A stretch of 11,546 nt of DNA from Actinomycetota bacterium (GTDB lineage: Bacteria > Actinomycetota > Thermoleophilia > Solirubrobacterales > Solirubrobacteraceae): positions 1-11,546 of the forward strand of contig SYBY01000166.1 of NCBI GenBank assembly GCA_005788585.1, read 5' to 3'. Below the pieces are notes generated by a model. It did not search any database and was not told the origin of the DNA. It worked only from the letters and a program-made list of their open reading frames with translations. Both the position numbers and the translations under genes were made by a program. Position 1 is the first letter of the stretch. Each line of letters opens with the position of its first letter. This document shows positions 5,984 through 11,546 of the stretch, one piece after another.

Positions 5984-7339
5984 GTGTCCACCCTGGACCC
6001 CGATATCGAAGAGCTGTTCGAAGAGCAGGGCGCCCGTGAGGCGTCGGCCCCGCCGCTGCGGACGGTCGCCGTCGAGCTGACCGCGACCGCTGCTCTCGCG
6101 CTCGCGGTCCTGGCGATGTTCACGCTCTTCCCTGGCGGCGCCTTCGCACCGCCGGTCGTGGTGGTCGGCCTCGTCGTCGCCTATGCGCTCGCCGCACTCG
6201 TCCGCTTCGACATCGGTCTGGGGTTCACGTCTCCGGTCCAGCTGGTCTTCATCCCGATGTGGTTCGCGGTGCCGCCCGCGTTCCTGCCGGTGGTCGTGGC
6301 CGCAGGACTGCTGCTGGAGCAGCTCCTCACGATCGTGGCGACCAAGCGCGCTCGACATCCGCTACGGGTGCTGAGCACCATCCCCGACGCGTGGCACGCG
6401 GTCGGGCCGGCGCTCGTCATTGGACTCTCCGGGATCACCGAGCCGTCCTTCGCTGACTGGCCGGTGATCGCCGCAGCGCTGGGGGCACAGGTCGTTGTCG
6501 ATTTTGCGACGCTCACCGCCCGCGGATGGGCGGATCTAGGCATCACGCCAGATCTGCACGTACGCCTCACCGCGTGGATCTACGCCGTGGATCTCGCGCT
6601 CGCCCCGGTCGGACTGCTGGCCGCAGTCGCGATGACCCAGACGCCCCTGGCAGCCCTCTGCCTCTTCCCGCTCCTTGGATTGTTCTCGGTGTTCGCCCGC
6701 GAGCGCGATGCGCGCATACGCCAAGCGCTGCAGCTTTCCAGCGCGTATCGGGGAACAGCGATCCTCCTTGGAGACGTTCTCGAGGCTGACGATGCGTACA
6801 CGGGCGGTGAGCACACCCACGGAGTCGTCGCGCTCAGCCTGGAGGTGGGTCGTGAGCTCGAGCTTCCCGCTCCGGCGCTACGGGACCTGGAGTTCGGATC
6901 GCTGCTGCACGACATCGGCAAGCTGCGCGTGAGCAAAGAGATCATCAACAAGCCCGGCAAGCTCTCTGAGGCCGAGTGGCAGATCATCCGTCGCCATCCC
7001 GTGGATGGCCAGGAGATGCTCTCGCGAGTCGGCGGCGCACTGGAGCGGGTCGGGGAGATCGTGCGCGCTCACCATGAGCGCGTCGACGGCGGTGGGTATC
7101 CCGACGGTCTGAAGGGCGAGCAGATCCCATTGGAGGCGCGGATCATCTGCGCATGCGATGCGTATAGCGCGATGACGACGAATCGGTCGTATCGGCCCGC
7201 TATGCCGAGAGCGGAGGCTCTGGCCGAGCTCAGGCGGTGCGCGGGCGAGCAGTTCGACACCCAGGTGGTCGAGGCGCTCATCCGCGTGGTGGCGCGGCGT
7301 GCGGACGCTACGGTTCCGCATCTGCGTCTCGCGGCCTAG
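5984..7339 (+). CDS. Membrane-anchored HD-GYP domain protein, predicted cyclic-di-GMP phosphodiesterase (copy 2)
   Basis: Tandem paralogue of the gene at 4527, with the same 451-residue layout: polar N terminus, six to seven hydrophobic segments (about 27-238), linker, HD-GYP domain. Metal and signature residues are intact: H277 in GGEHTHG, H309-D310 in LLHDIGK, H338 in RRHPVDGQEM, H363-H364 and D368 in HHERVDGGGYP, D392 in ACDAYSAMTTNRSYR. Patches shared with copy 1 in the membrane sensor are TSPVQLV, IPMWFAVPPA, PDAWHAVGPALV and ARGWA. The region around residues 108-133 is much less conserved, which could alter ligand specificity. The start is GTG, chosen by alignment with copy 1; AGGGG lies five bases upstream. 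Codons here end in A or T more often than in the core genes on either side (by eye), hinting at different history or weaker expression selection. Confidence 0.9.
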   Translation: MSTLDPDIEELFEEQGAREASAPPLRTVAVELTATAALALAVLAMFTLFPGGAFAPPVVVVGLVVAYALAALVRFDIGLGFTSPVQLVFIPMWFAVPPAFLPVVVAAGLLLEQLLTIVATKRARHPLRVLSTIPDAWHAVGPALVIGLSGITEPSFADWPVIAAALGAQVVVDFATLTARGWADLGITPDLHVRLTAWIYAVDLALAPVGLLAAVAMTQTPLAALCLFPLLGLFSVFARERDARIRQALQLSSAYRGTAILLGDVLEADDAYTGGEHTHGVVALSLEVGRELELPAPALRDLEFGSLLHDIGKLRVSKEIINKPGKLSEAEWQIIRRHPVDGQEMLSRVGGALERVGEIVRAHHERVDGGGYPDGLKGEQIPLEARIICACDAYSAMTTNRSYRPAMPRAEALAELRRCAGEQFDTQVVEALIRVVARRADATVPHLRLAA

Positions 7340-7353
7340 GGCCACGAGACGCA
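7323..7353 (+). terminator. Strong hairpin at the end of HD-GYP copy 2, stop codon in the loop
   Basis: TGCGTCTCG (7323-7331) is perfectly complementary to CGAGACGCA (7345-7353). After one C/A mismatch, GGCC (7333-7336) pairs with GGCC (7340-7343), leaving a three-base loop that is exactly the TAG stop codon (7337-7339). This makes 13 base pairs. A T-run is absent. It is the best terminator candidate in the window. Confidence 0.6.
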
Positions 7354-7439
7354 TGCGGACGGTTCATCAGATCACTTAGCGGCGGCCGGGCATGGGGATC
7401 CTCCGATCAGGTGAACAGGGGCGTGACGGGCCGTGCGGA

Positions 7440-7494
7440 CCGCAGCATCCGACTGCGGCGCAGGTGATCTGGGGATCGGGACCGTCACGGGTCC
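7440..7494. terminator. Two small hairpins in the convergent intergenic region
   Basis: CCGCAG (7440-7445) pairs with CTGCGG (7453-7458) around a seven-base loop, and GGACC (7479-7483) pairs with GGTCC (7490-7494) around six bases. They lie between the convergent HD-GYP copy 2 (+) and MFS (-) genes. Neither has a T-tract. Apart from these and the flanking hairpins, 7354-7508 shows no gene I can support. Confidence 0.3.
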
Positions 7495-7508
7495 GACGAC
7501 TGGTGGCT

Positions 7509-7526
7509 GGGATCTCATGTCATCCC
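7509..7526 (-). terminator. Small hairpin spanning the MFS gene stop codon
   Basis: On the - strand GGGAT (7526-7522) can pair with ATCCC (7513-7509), with an eight-base loop that contains the TGA stop (7517-7515). Only five base pairs, so weak by itself; the hairpins at 7440-7494 follow downstream on this strand. Confidence 0.3.
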
Positions 7527-8738
7527 TGCCGTGGTGGGAGAGGGAGCGGGCGTGACCGCGGGGCGCCAGAGGGCTAGACCGAGGCACGCGACGACGCCGA
7601 GTCCGAGGCTGCCGGCCAGCAGGTAGACCTGTGCCGGCGTGAGCACCTCGCTGAGCCCGCCGCCGATCAGATAGCCGATGCCCGGTGCCGCCATCGCGAG
7701 GCTCTCGGTCACGCCGGCGGTCTGCGTTCGAACCGCAGGCGGGACCGCCTCGAGCGTCACCACCGTAAGCGACGCCCAGAAGAGGCCGTTGCCCATCCCC
7801 CCGAACACAGCGGCGGCGTACGCGACAGCGAGGCTGTCCGCGACGGCGAAGACGACGTAGGAGCCAGCGAACAGGGTTCCTGCGAGGAGGAAGGTGCCGA
7901 GCATGGACCAGCGCCGCAGGAGGGCGAACGTGAGTCCGCCGAGAAGCAGTCCGACGCCCCAGACGGTGAGCAGGGCCGCGTAGTTCGCGGTGCTCCCCCC
8001 GAGGGACTCCTCGATGTACGGAATGATGATCGGCTCGTCCATGAACAGCAGGACGAGGAGTGATCCCGACGCGACGAGGATTGCGGCGACCCCCGGGCTC
8101 ATGGAGATCAAGCGGAGCGCTTCGCGGAAGCCGACGGCAGGCGTTGGCTCCTGGGTATCGCCACTGCCAGCCGCGGTGCCGCCCAGTCGCCATGTGGCGG
8201 CCGCAAGGCAGGCGAAGATCGCCGCCGCCGCCAGCACGCCGGCTTGGGTCCCGACGAGGACGGTCACAGCTCCGGCGATCGCTGGACCCAGCATGTTGAT
8301 AGATCCCGAACTCACGTTCAGCGCGGCCGCGCCCTCACGCAGCTTGCCGTGCGCGTCCAGCGCATTGCAGCCCGCTGTGCGGGTGAGCACCCGACCGGTG
8401 GCGGCGAGGGTCGACGCCACGAAGGTCAGCGCGTACAGCACCACGAGCGGCGCGCTTGTGACGAACGCCAGGATGCCAGCGATGACCGCAGCGCTGAGGT
8501 ACAGCCCGCCCAGTGCCGCGCCGAGCCGTTGGGTCCCCAACTGGCCGGCAAGGGGCGCGATGACGAGCGACGGGCCGAAGCGGGTCGCCATGAGGAGCGC
8601 CGCGACGGCGAGCGCGCTCCCCGTCCGCTCGTACACGAACACCGCCAGCGCGATGCCCACGAGCCAGTCCGCCGCTTCGTCAAGCGTGTATGTCGCCAGA
8701 AGGCGACCGAACGGCCGGATGCGGAGAGCTGACAACAC
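7515..8738 (-). CDS. Major facilitator superfamily transporter, likely drug/metabolite exporter
   Basis: The 407-residue product is almost entirely hydrophobic, with about 12 predicted membrane segments in two halves joined by a polar loop (around GGTAAGSGDTQEPTPAVGFREAL). This is the architecture of MFS exporters of the enterobactin/macrolide-efflux type. Characteristic positions include the short cytoplasmic N terminus (LSALRIRPFGRLLATYTLDEAADW), GPSLVIAPLAGQLGTQRLG after segment 2 (the family's conserved loop), and NVSSGSINMLGPAIAGA in the first half. The start is GTG at 8738, directly before TTG; there is no good Shine-Dalgarno, though TACGTT lies ten bases upstream as a possible -10. It is the last gene of a three-gene - strand run but 146 bases from the aminotransferase, so it probably has its own promoter, with the inverted repeat at 8783-8813 upstream. 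The substrate cannot be read from the sequence. Confidence 0.88.
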   Translation of the reverse strand: MLSALRIRPFGRLLATYTLDEAADWLVGIALAVFVYERTGSALAVAALLMATRFGPSLVIAPLAGQLGTQRLGAALGGLYLSAAVIAGILAFVTSAPLVVLYALTFVASTLAATGRVLTRTAGCNALDAHGKLREGAAALNVSSGSINMLGPAIAGAVTVLVGTQAGVLAAAAIFACLAAATWRLGGTAAGSGDTQEPTPAVGFREALRLISMSPGVAAILVASGSLLVLLFMDEPIIIPYIEESLGGSTANYAALLTVWGVGLLLGGLTFALLRRWSMLGTFLLAGTLFAGSYVVFAVADSLAVAYAAAVFGGMGNGLFWASLTVVTLEAVPPAVRTQTAGVTESLAMAAPGIGYLIGGGLSEVLTPAQVYLLAGSLGLGVVACLGLALWRPAVTPAPSPTTAGMT

Positions 8739-8782
8739 GTCCAGCGGGAACGTAGACGTACCCAGCCGGTCTGCAAGCGGCC

Positions 8783-8813
8783 GTTTCGCTTTTTGTCACC
8801 TTTGGGGCGAAAC
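8783..8813. promoter_or_regulatory. Inverted repeat upstream of the MFS gene, candidate operator
   Basis: GTTTCGC (8783-8789) and GCGAAAC (8807-8813) are perfect 7-bp inverted repeats with a 17-base spacer. They sit in the 146-bp gap upstream of the MFS gene, in a locally AT-richer stretch unlike the rest of the window. MFS exporters are often controlled by TetR- or MarR-type repressors binding such sites; no repressor gene is in the window. The spacing also allows an RNA stem, but no T-run follows on either strand in terminator position. Confidence 0.45.
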
Positions 8814-8850
8814 CTGTGCAATACGCACCGGAAAGCCGATTTGTCGGGAC

Positions 8851-8863
8851 CCCGGTTTCCGGG
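8851..8863 (-). terminator. Hairpin downstream of the aminotransferase gene
   Basis: CCCGG (8851-8855) and CCGGG (8859-8863) form a five-pair GC stem with a three-base loop, 22 bases beyond the aminotransferase stop on the - strand. There is no clear T-tract. If real it separates the aminotransferase from the MFS gene. Confidence 0.35.
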
Positions 8864-8884
8864 ACGTAGTGCCCCGCCGGGCGT

Positions 8885-10252
8885 TCAGGCGAGGTGCTGG
8901 GCGAGCTCGCCGAGGGCCTCGTCGAAGGCGGCGGAGTGGTGGTCGACGTCCGCTTCGGACGTCGCCGGGCTCATCAGGGCCATGTTGTGAAACGGCGTGA
9001 TGAGCACGCCGCGGTTCAGGGCGTGGAGGTGGAGGAAACGCTCGAGGCCGTCATGCGCGATGGCCGCCGAGCTCCCGCCGTCACGGGGCGGCTCGGGGGC
9101 GAAGCGGTACTCGGCGCGTGCACCCAACCGGGTCACGTGCCAGGGGACGCCGTGGCGGGTCAGCGCGTCGCGCACGCCATCGGCGAATCGCTCCGCCAGC
9201 GCCGTCGTGTGCTCGAAGGCATCCTCGGTGAGGACCTCCCGCAGGACGGCCCGCGCCGCGGCCATGGAGAGCGCGTTGCCGGCGAGCGTTCCTCCGACGC
9301 CTCCGACATCCTCGATGTCCGCGTCGCGGTCGGCCAGCATGCGCTCGGCAAGGTCGGCGCGCATACCGAACGCCCCCGTCGGGACACCGCCCGCGATCGC
9401 CTTGCCCAGCACGACGATGTCGGGGTCGAGCCCCCATGCGCGGGTGCACCCGCCCGCGCCGGCGCTCAGCGTGTGCGTCTCGTCGATCAGCAGCAGCGTG
9501 CCGGTCGCGGTGCAGAGCCGCCGCAGCTCGTCGTGGAAGCCGGGATCGGGCAGCACGATGCCGATGTTCGTCAGGGCCGGCTCGGTCAGCACGACCGCGA
9601 CGTCCTCGTGGGCCAGCTCGCGCTGCAGCGCGTCGAGGTCGTTGAACTCGACGACCCGCGTGGTGTCGCGCACGTCGAACGCCGGCCCCACGTTGCCCTC
9701 ACGGACGGTCGGTCGTCCGTCCTCGAGTGTGATGAAGGCCTCGTCGACCGTCCCGTGGTAGCAGTAGCTGAACACGAGGACCTTCGGCCGGCCGGTGATC
9801 GCGCGGGCCATCCGCAGGGCGAAGCGGTTGGCGTCCGTGGCGCTGACGGTGAACTGCCAGCGATCGACGCCGAAGCGGCGCGTGAGCTCCGAGCCGACCC
9901 ACGCGGCGTCCTCGGTCGGGAGCATCGCCGTCATCCCGCGCGCGGCGCGGTCGGCGATCGCCGCCGCGACGGCGGGCGGCGCGTGGCCGGTCATCGCCCC
10001 GGTGTCACCCAGGCAGAGGTCGGCGTAGGCGTGGCCGTCGATGTCGGTGACCGTCGCCCCGCGCGCCTCCTGCAGCACCAGCGGGACCGGGGAGGCCCAG
10101 CGCAGCATCCAGCTCATCGGCACCCCGCCCAGGAGCGACTCGCGGGCGCGAGCGGCGTGGGCGACCGACAGCGGGTGCTCGCGCTCGAAGCGGTCGGTCT
10201 CGCGGGCGATCAGCGCGTCGAGGACGGACGCGGGCGGCGCGACGGCGGGCAT
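8885..10252 (-). CDS. Class III PLP-dependent aminotransferase (glutamate-1-semialdehyde aminomutase-like)
   Basis: Cytoplasmic fold-type I PLP enzyme of 455 residues, normal for class III. Visible features: substrate-entry region VTDIDGHAYADLCLGDTGAMTGHAPP (69-94), phosphate-binding SATDANRFALR (137-147) in place of the usual SGTEA, YHG (165-167) stacking on PLP, TEPALTNIG (223-231), the cofactor-nitrogen aspartate D257 in LLIDETHTL, and the Schiff-base lysine K284 in VVLGKAIAGGVPTGAFG, followed by GGTLAGNALSMAA. The overall pattern is closest to glutamate-1-semialdehyde 2,1-aminomutase, but DETHTL replaces the aminomutase DEV-type motif, and the context is not heme biosynthesis. A distinct aminotransferase with unknown substrate is more likely than hemL. 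The ATG at 10252 follows the glycosyltransferase stop by 24 bases without a Shine-Dalgarno; GATACT ending six bases before it is a possible separate -10. Confidence 0.88.
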   Translation of the reverse strand: MPAVAPPASVLDALIARETDRFEREHPLSVAHAARARESLLGGVPMSWMLRWASPVPLVLQEARGATVTDIDGHAYADLCLGDTGAMTGHAPPAVAAAIADRAARGMTAMLPTEDAAWVGSELTRRFGVDRWQFTVSATDANRFALRMARAITGRPKVLVFSYCYHGTVDEAFITLEDGRPTVREGNVGPAFDVRDTTRVVEFNDLDALQRELAHEDVAVVLTEPALTNIGIVLPDPGFHDELRRLCTATGTLLLIDETHTLSAGAGGCTRAWGLDPDIVVLGKAIAGGVPTGAFGMRADLAERMLADRDADIEDVGGVGGTLAGNALSMAAARAVLREVLTEDAFEHTTALAERFADGVRDALTRHGVPWHVTRLGARAEYRFAPEPPRDGGSSAAIAHDGLERFLHLHALNRGVLITPFHNMALMSPATSEADVDHHSAAFDEALGELAQHLA

Positions 10253-10276
10253 GGCCGCAGTATCGCGGTCGCTCGG

Positions 10277-11455
10277 CTAGGACGCTGCCGCTTCGAGGAT
10301 CGTCTCGGCGGCCGCCGGCGCCCCGCCGCCGTCGCGCAGCGAGGCTCCGAGCGCCGCGGCCCGCGCCGCTGCGTCTCCTGCGAGCACCGCTCGTGCGGTG
10401 TCCGCGATGTGTGCCGGGCTCGGGTCGCGGCCCCGCAGGAGGCGACCCGCCCCGAGCGCCGCGACCCGCCGAGCGATGAGCGGCTGGTCGGCGGTCTGGG
10501 GGAACAGCACCATCGGGACGCCGTAGGTCAGCGCCTCGCTGACGCTGTTGATCCCGCCGTGGGTGATGAACAGGCGGGTGCGTTGCAGGACCTGGAGCTG
10601 GGGGACGGCCGCGCGGACGACCGCGTTGGCGGGCAGCGGCCCGAGGGTCGCGGGGTCCACCCGGGTGCCGATCGAGAGCAGGACCCGGCCGGGCTCGTCG
10701 GCGAACGCCTCCAGGCACGCGCGCAGGAACGGCGCGCGCTCGTTGAACAGCGTGCCGAGCGAGACGTAGGTCAGCGGCCCGTCGCCGAGGTCGTCCATCA
10801 GCGGGTCCGGCGGGCCGGGGTCGCGCAGGGGCGCGCCCACGAAGCGGACGTCGTCGCCGAAGCGGTCGGCGCCCGGCTGGAACGCGCGTGAGGTGAAGAC
10901 GATGGTGCGGTCGGCGCGGTTGGACATGACCCGCAGGGGATCGCCGGGGTCGACGCCGTGTGCCCGGCGGACGCGACGACGCGCACGCTGCAGCCGTCGC
11001 AGGGCGCCCAGCCCGGTGGCGGTGTCGCGGACGATCTCGAGCGCGGCCTGCGGCGAGCGGTCCATGGCCGCGTGCACCGTGAAGATGGCGCTCGAGGTCA
11101 CGCACGGGACGCCGAGGACCTCGGCGGTCAGGCGCCCCCACGGCGCCATGGAGTCGCAGACGATGACGTCGGCGGGCTCGCTGCGCAGGTGCTCGAGCGC
11201 GAAGGGCACGAGCTGCTCGCAGAGCTCGGCCAGCAGCGCGGCGACCGCCGGCACACCCGGCGGCGGCGGGTCCGCGCGCTCCTCCAGGCCCGGCGGGTAC
11301 AGGACCACCGTGGCGCCGCTGGCGGCGATCGGGTCAGCGATCGACGGCGTGGCGAAGGCCCGCACCTCGGCCCCGCGGCGCCGCAGCTCGGCCATGACCG
11401 GCAGGGTCGGGTTCACGTGCCCGGGCACGGGCAGATGGAAGAACGCGACCCGCAT
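10277..11455 (-). CDS. Family 1 glycosyltransferase (GT-B fold, macrolide/UGT type)
   Basis: Transfers an activated sugar (usually UDP- or dTDP-linked) to a small hydrophobic acceptor in the cytoplasm. The 392 residues show both GT-B halves. The N-terminal acceptor half begins MRVAFFHLPVPGHVNPTLPV, with catalytic H13, and has DVIVCDSMAPWGRLTAEVLGVP. The C-terminal donor half has TYVSLGTLF (229-237), VVRAAVPQLQVLQRTRLFITHGG (H299), NSVSEALTYGVPMVLFP and the donor-contacting D323-Q324 in QTADQPLIA. Length is typical. The ATG at 11455 is preferred although the frame stays open to 11515, because family members begin at this MRV beta strand and the longer form would overlap smpB. TAGGGT lies eight bases upstream, suggesting a leaderless transcript. 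It heads a - strand run with the aminotransferase. The acceptor could be a lipid, polyketide or xenobiotic; nothing here decides. Confidence 0.9.
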   Translation of the reverse strand: MRVAFFHLPVPGHVNPTLPVMAELRRRGAEVRAFATPSIADPIAASGATVVLYPPGLEERADPPPPGVPAVAALLAELCEQLVPFALEHLRSEPADVIVCDSMAPWGRLTAEVLGVPCVTSSAIFTVHAAMDRSPQAALEIVRDTATGLGALRRLQRARRRVRRAHGVDPGDPLRVMSNRADRTIVFTSRAFQPGADRFGDDVRFVGAPLRDPGPPDPLMDDLGDGPLTYVSLGTLFNERAPFLRACLEAFADEPGRVLLSIGTRVDPATLGPLPANAVVRAAVPQLQVLQRTRLFITHGGINSVSEALTYGVPMVLFPQTADQPLIARRVAALGAGRLLRGRDPSPAHIADTARAVLAGDAAARAAALGASLRDGGGAPAAAETILEAAAS

Positions 11456-11463
11456 CGCGCCCG

Positions 11464-11469
11464 ACCCTA
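11464..11469 (-). promoter_or_regulatory. Putative -10 box (TAGGGT) for the glycosyltransferase gene
   Basis: Read on the - strand, TAGGGT fits TANNNT and ends eight bases before the ATG at 11455, with no Shine-Dalgarno between. Its -35 region would fall at about 11487-11492, inside the smpB start region, so this promoter and the smpB promoter overlap. Confidence 0.4.
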
Positions 11470-11480
11470 CGCGACCCGCA

Positions 11481-11486
11481 TAGGCT
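11481..11486 (+). promoter_or_regulatory. Putative -10 box (TAGGCT) for smpB
   Basis: TAGGCT fits TANNNT and ends six bases before the smpB ATG at 11493, so transcription would start at or next to the start codon. GGAGGG fills the gap but abuts the ATG, too close to act as a normal Shine-Dalgarno. A leaderless smpB message is the simplest reading. Confidence 0.4.
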
Positions 11487-11492
11487 GGAGGG

Positions 11493-11546
11493 ATGGCGAA
11501 GAAGGGCAAGCGCAAGGCCGAACCCGGCGACGTGGCGACGAACCGA
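11493..11546 (+). CDS. smpB: SsrA-binding protein SmpB, N-terminal 18 codons (cut by window end)
   Basis: SmpB binds tmRNA and brings it to stalled ribosomes for trans-translation. The visible residues, MAKKGKRKAEPGDVATNR, match the lysine-rich start and the VATNR motif at which the conserved SmpB fold begins in actinobacteria. About 140 residues would follow outside the window. The position downstream of an ftsX/S41-protease block is the actinobacterial arrangement, which strengthens the call. It is divergent from the glycosyltransferase gene, with only 37 bases between the start codons. Confidence 0.88.
   Translation, partial: MAKKGKRKAEPGDVATNR

Larger units (their letters stand above)
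4457..7339 (+). repeat. Tandem gene duplication: two HD-GYP units with their upstream motif
   Basis: Unit 1 spans 4457-5882 and unit 2 spans 5913-7339; each contains the 16-bp motif, a leader of 54-55 bases and a 451-codon gene. The proteins align end to end with one single-residue insertion (around T188 of copy 2) and one fewer residue at the end. By eye they are about 70 percent identical, higher in the HD-GYP domain. Much lower identity at the DNA level in the leaders indicates an old duplication. Confidence 0.8.

Noticed and set aside
7376..7393. Five-codon - strand mini-ORF (MPGRR, stop) with GGAGG upstream of its ATG
   Set aside because: Tempting as a leader peptide, but it lies downstream of the MFS gene with no gene after it on that strand to regulate.
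7368..7471. Long-range inverted repeat CAGATCAC / GTGATCTG enclosing 88 bases
   Set aside because: Only 8 bp, interrupted inner pairing, and no covariation evidence; not enough to call a structured RNA.
8793..8822. Promoter-like TTGTCA with TGCAAT 18 bases downstream on the + strand
   Set aside because: The -10 lacks the key second A, and it would drive only antisense transcription into the aminotransferase gene.
8894..10891. Open frame on the + strand (665 codons) opposite the aminotransferase and glycosyltransferase
   Set aside because: Arg/Gly/Asp-rich shadow translation with no motif, antisense to two genes with clear active sites.
10277..11515. Longer glycosyltransferase start at 11515
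   Set aside because: Adds 20 residues not typical of GT1 enzymes, would overlap the smpB start and lies upstream of the putative -10 box; the MRVAFF start at 11455 fits the family.
1..11546. tRNA, rRNA, CRISPR arrays, insertion sequences, integrase or attachment sites
   Set aside because: Looked for on both strands; no cloverleaf, regularly spaced repeats, transposase motifs or flanking direct repeats were seen.

Overview
The window is very GC-rich and densely coded. Gene order, family content and codon use point to a high-GC actinobacterium, most likely of class Thermoleophilia (Solirubrobacterales, e.g. Conexibacter, Solirubrobacter or Patulibacter relatives). That placement is an inference from the housekeeping gene order and from two protein families I associate with this group; there is no rRNA in the window to confirm it.

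Left core block (1-3674, + strand): the 3' part of ftsX (cell-division ABC-transporter subunit), a C-terminal processing protease of family S41, and an RNase II/R family exoribonuclease whose GTG start overlaps the protease stop codon. Right core block (11493-11546, + strand): the first 18 codons of smpB, the tmRNA-binding protein of trans-translation. The order ftsE-ftsX-S41 protease-smpB is conserved in actinobacteria such as Streptomyces, and RNase R works with SmpB/tmRNA on stalled messages. The two blocks therefore look like one ancestral neighbourhood split by an accessory segment of about 7.8 kb.

Accessory segment (3631-11455): (a) a secreted two-cysteine protein on the - strand whose 3' end overlaps the ribonuclease gene tail to tail; (b) two tandem, closely related membrane-anchored HD-GYP proteins (+ strand; predicted cyclic-di-GMP phosphodiesterases), each preceded by the same 16-bp motif at nearly the same distance from the start codon; (c) on the - strand a family 1 glycosyltransferase, a class III PLP aminotransferase 24 bp downstream of it, and an MFS transporter beyond a 146-bp gap holding a good inverted repeat. 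The three may form a metabolite modification/export cassette, but nothing identifies a substrate.

Most interesting signals: an apparent in-frame loss of the central transmembrane/coupling region of FtsX; the shared motif before the duplicated HD-GYP genes; hairpins spanning stop codons, best seen at 7323-7353 where the UAG lies in the loop; and compact TANNNT boxes 6-8 nt before the start codons of the protease, the glycosyltransferase and smpB, suggesting leaderless transcription. I saw no tRNA, rRNA, CRISPR array, insertion sequence, integrase or attachment site. No gene-free stretch exceeds about 180 bases.
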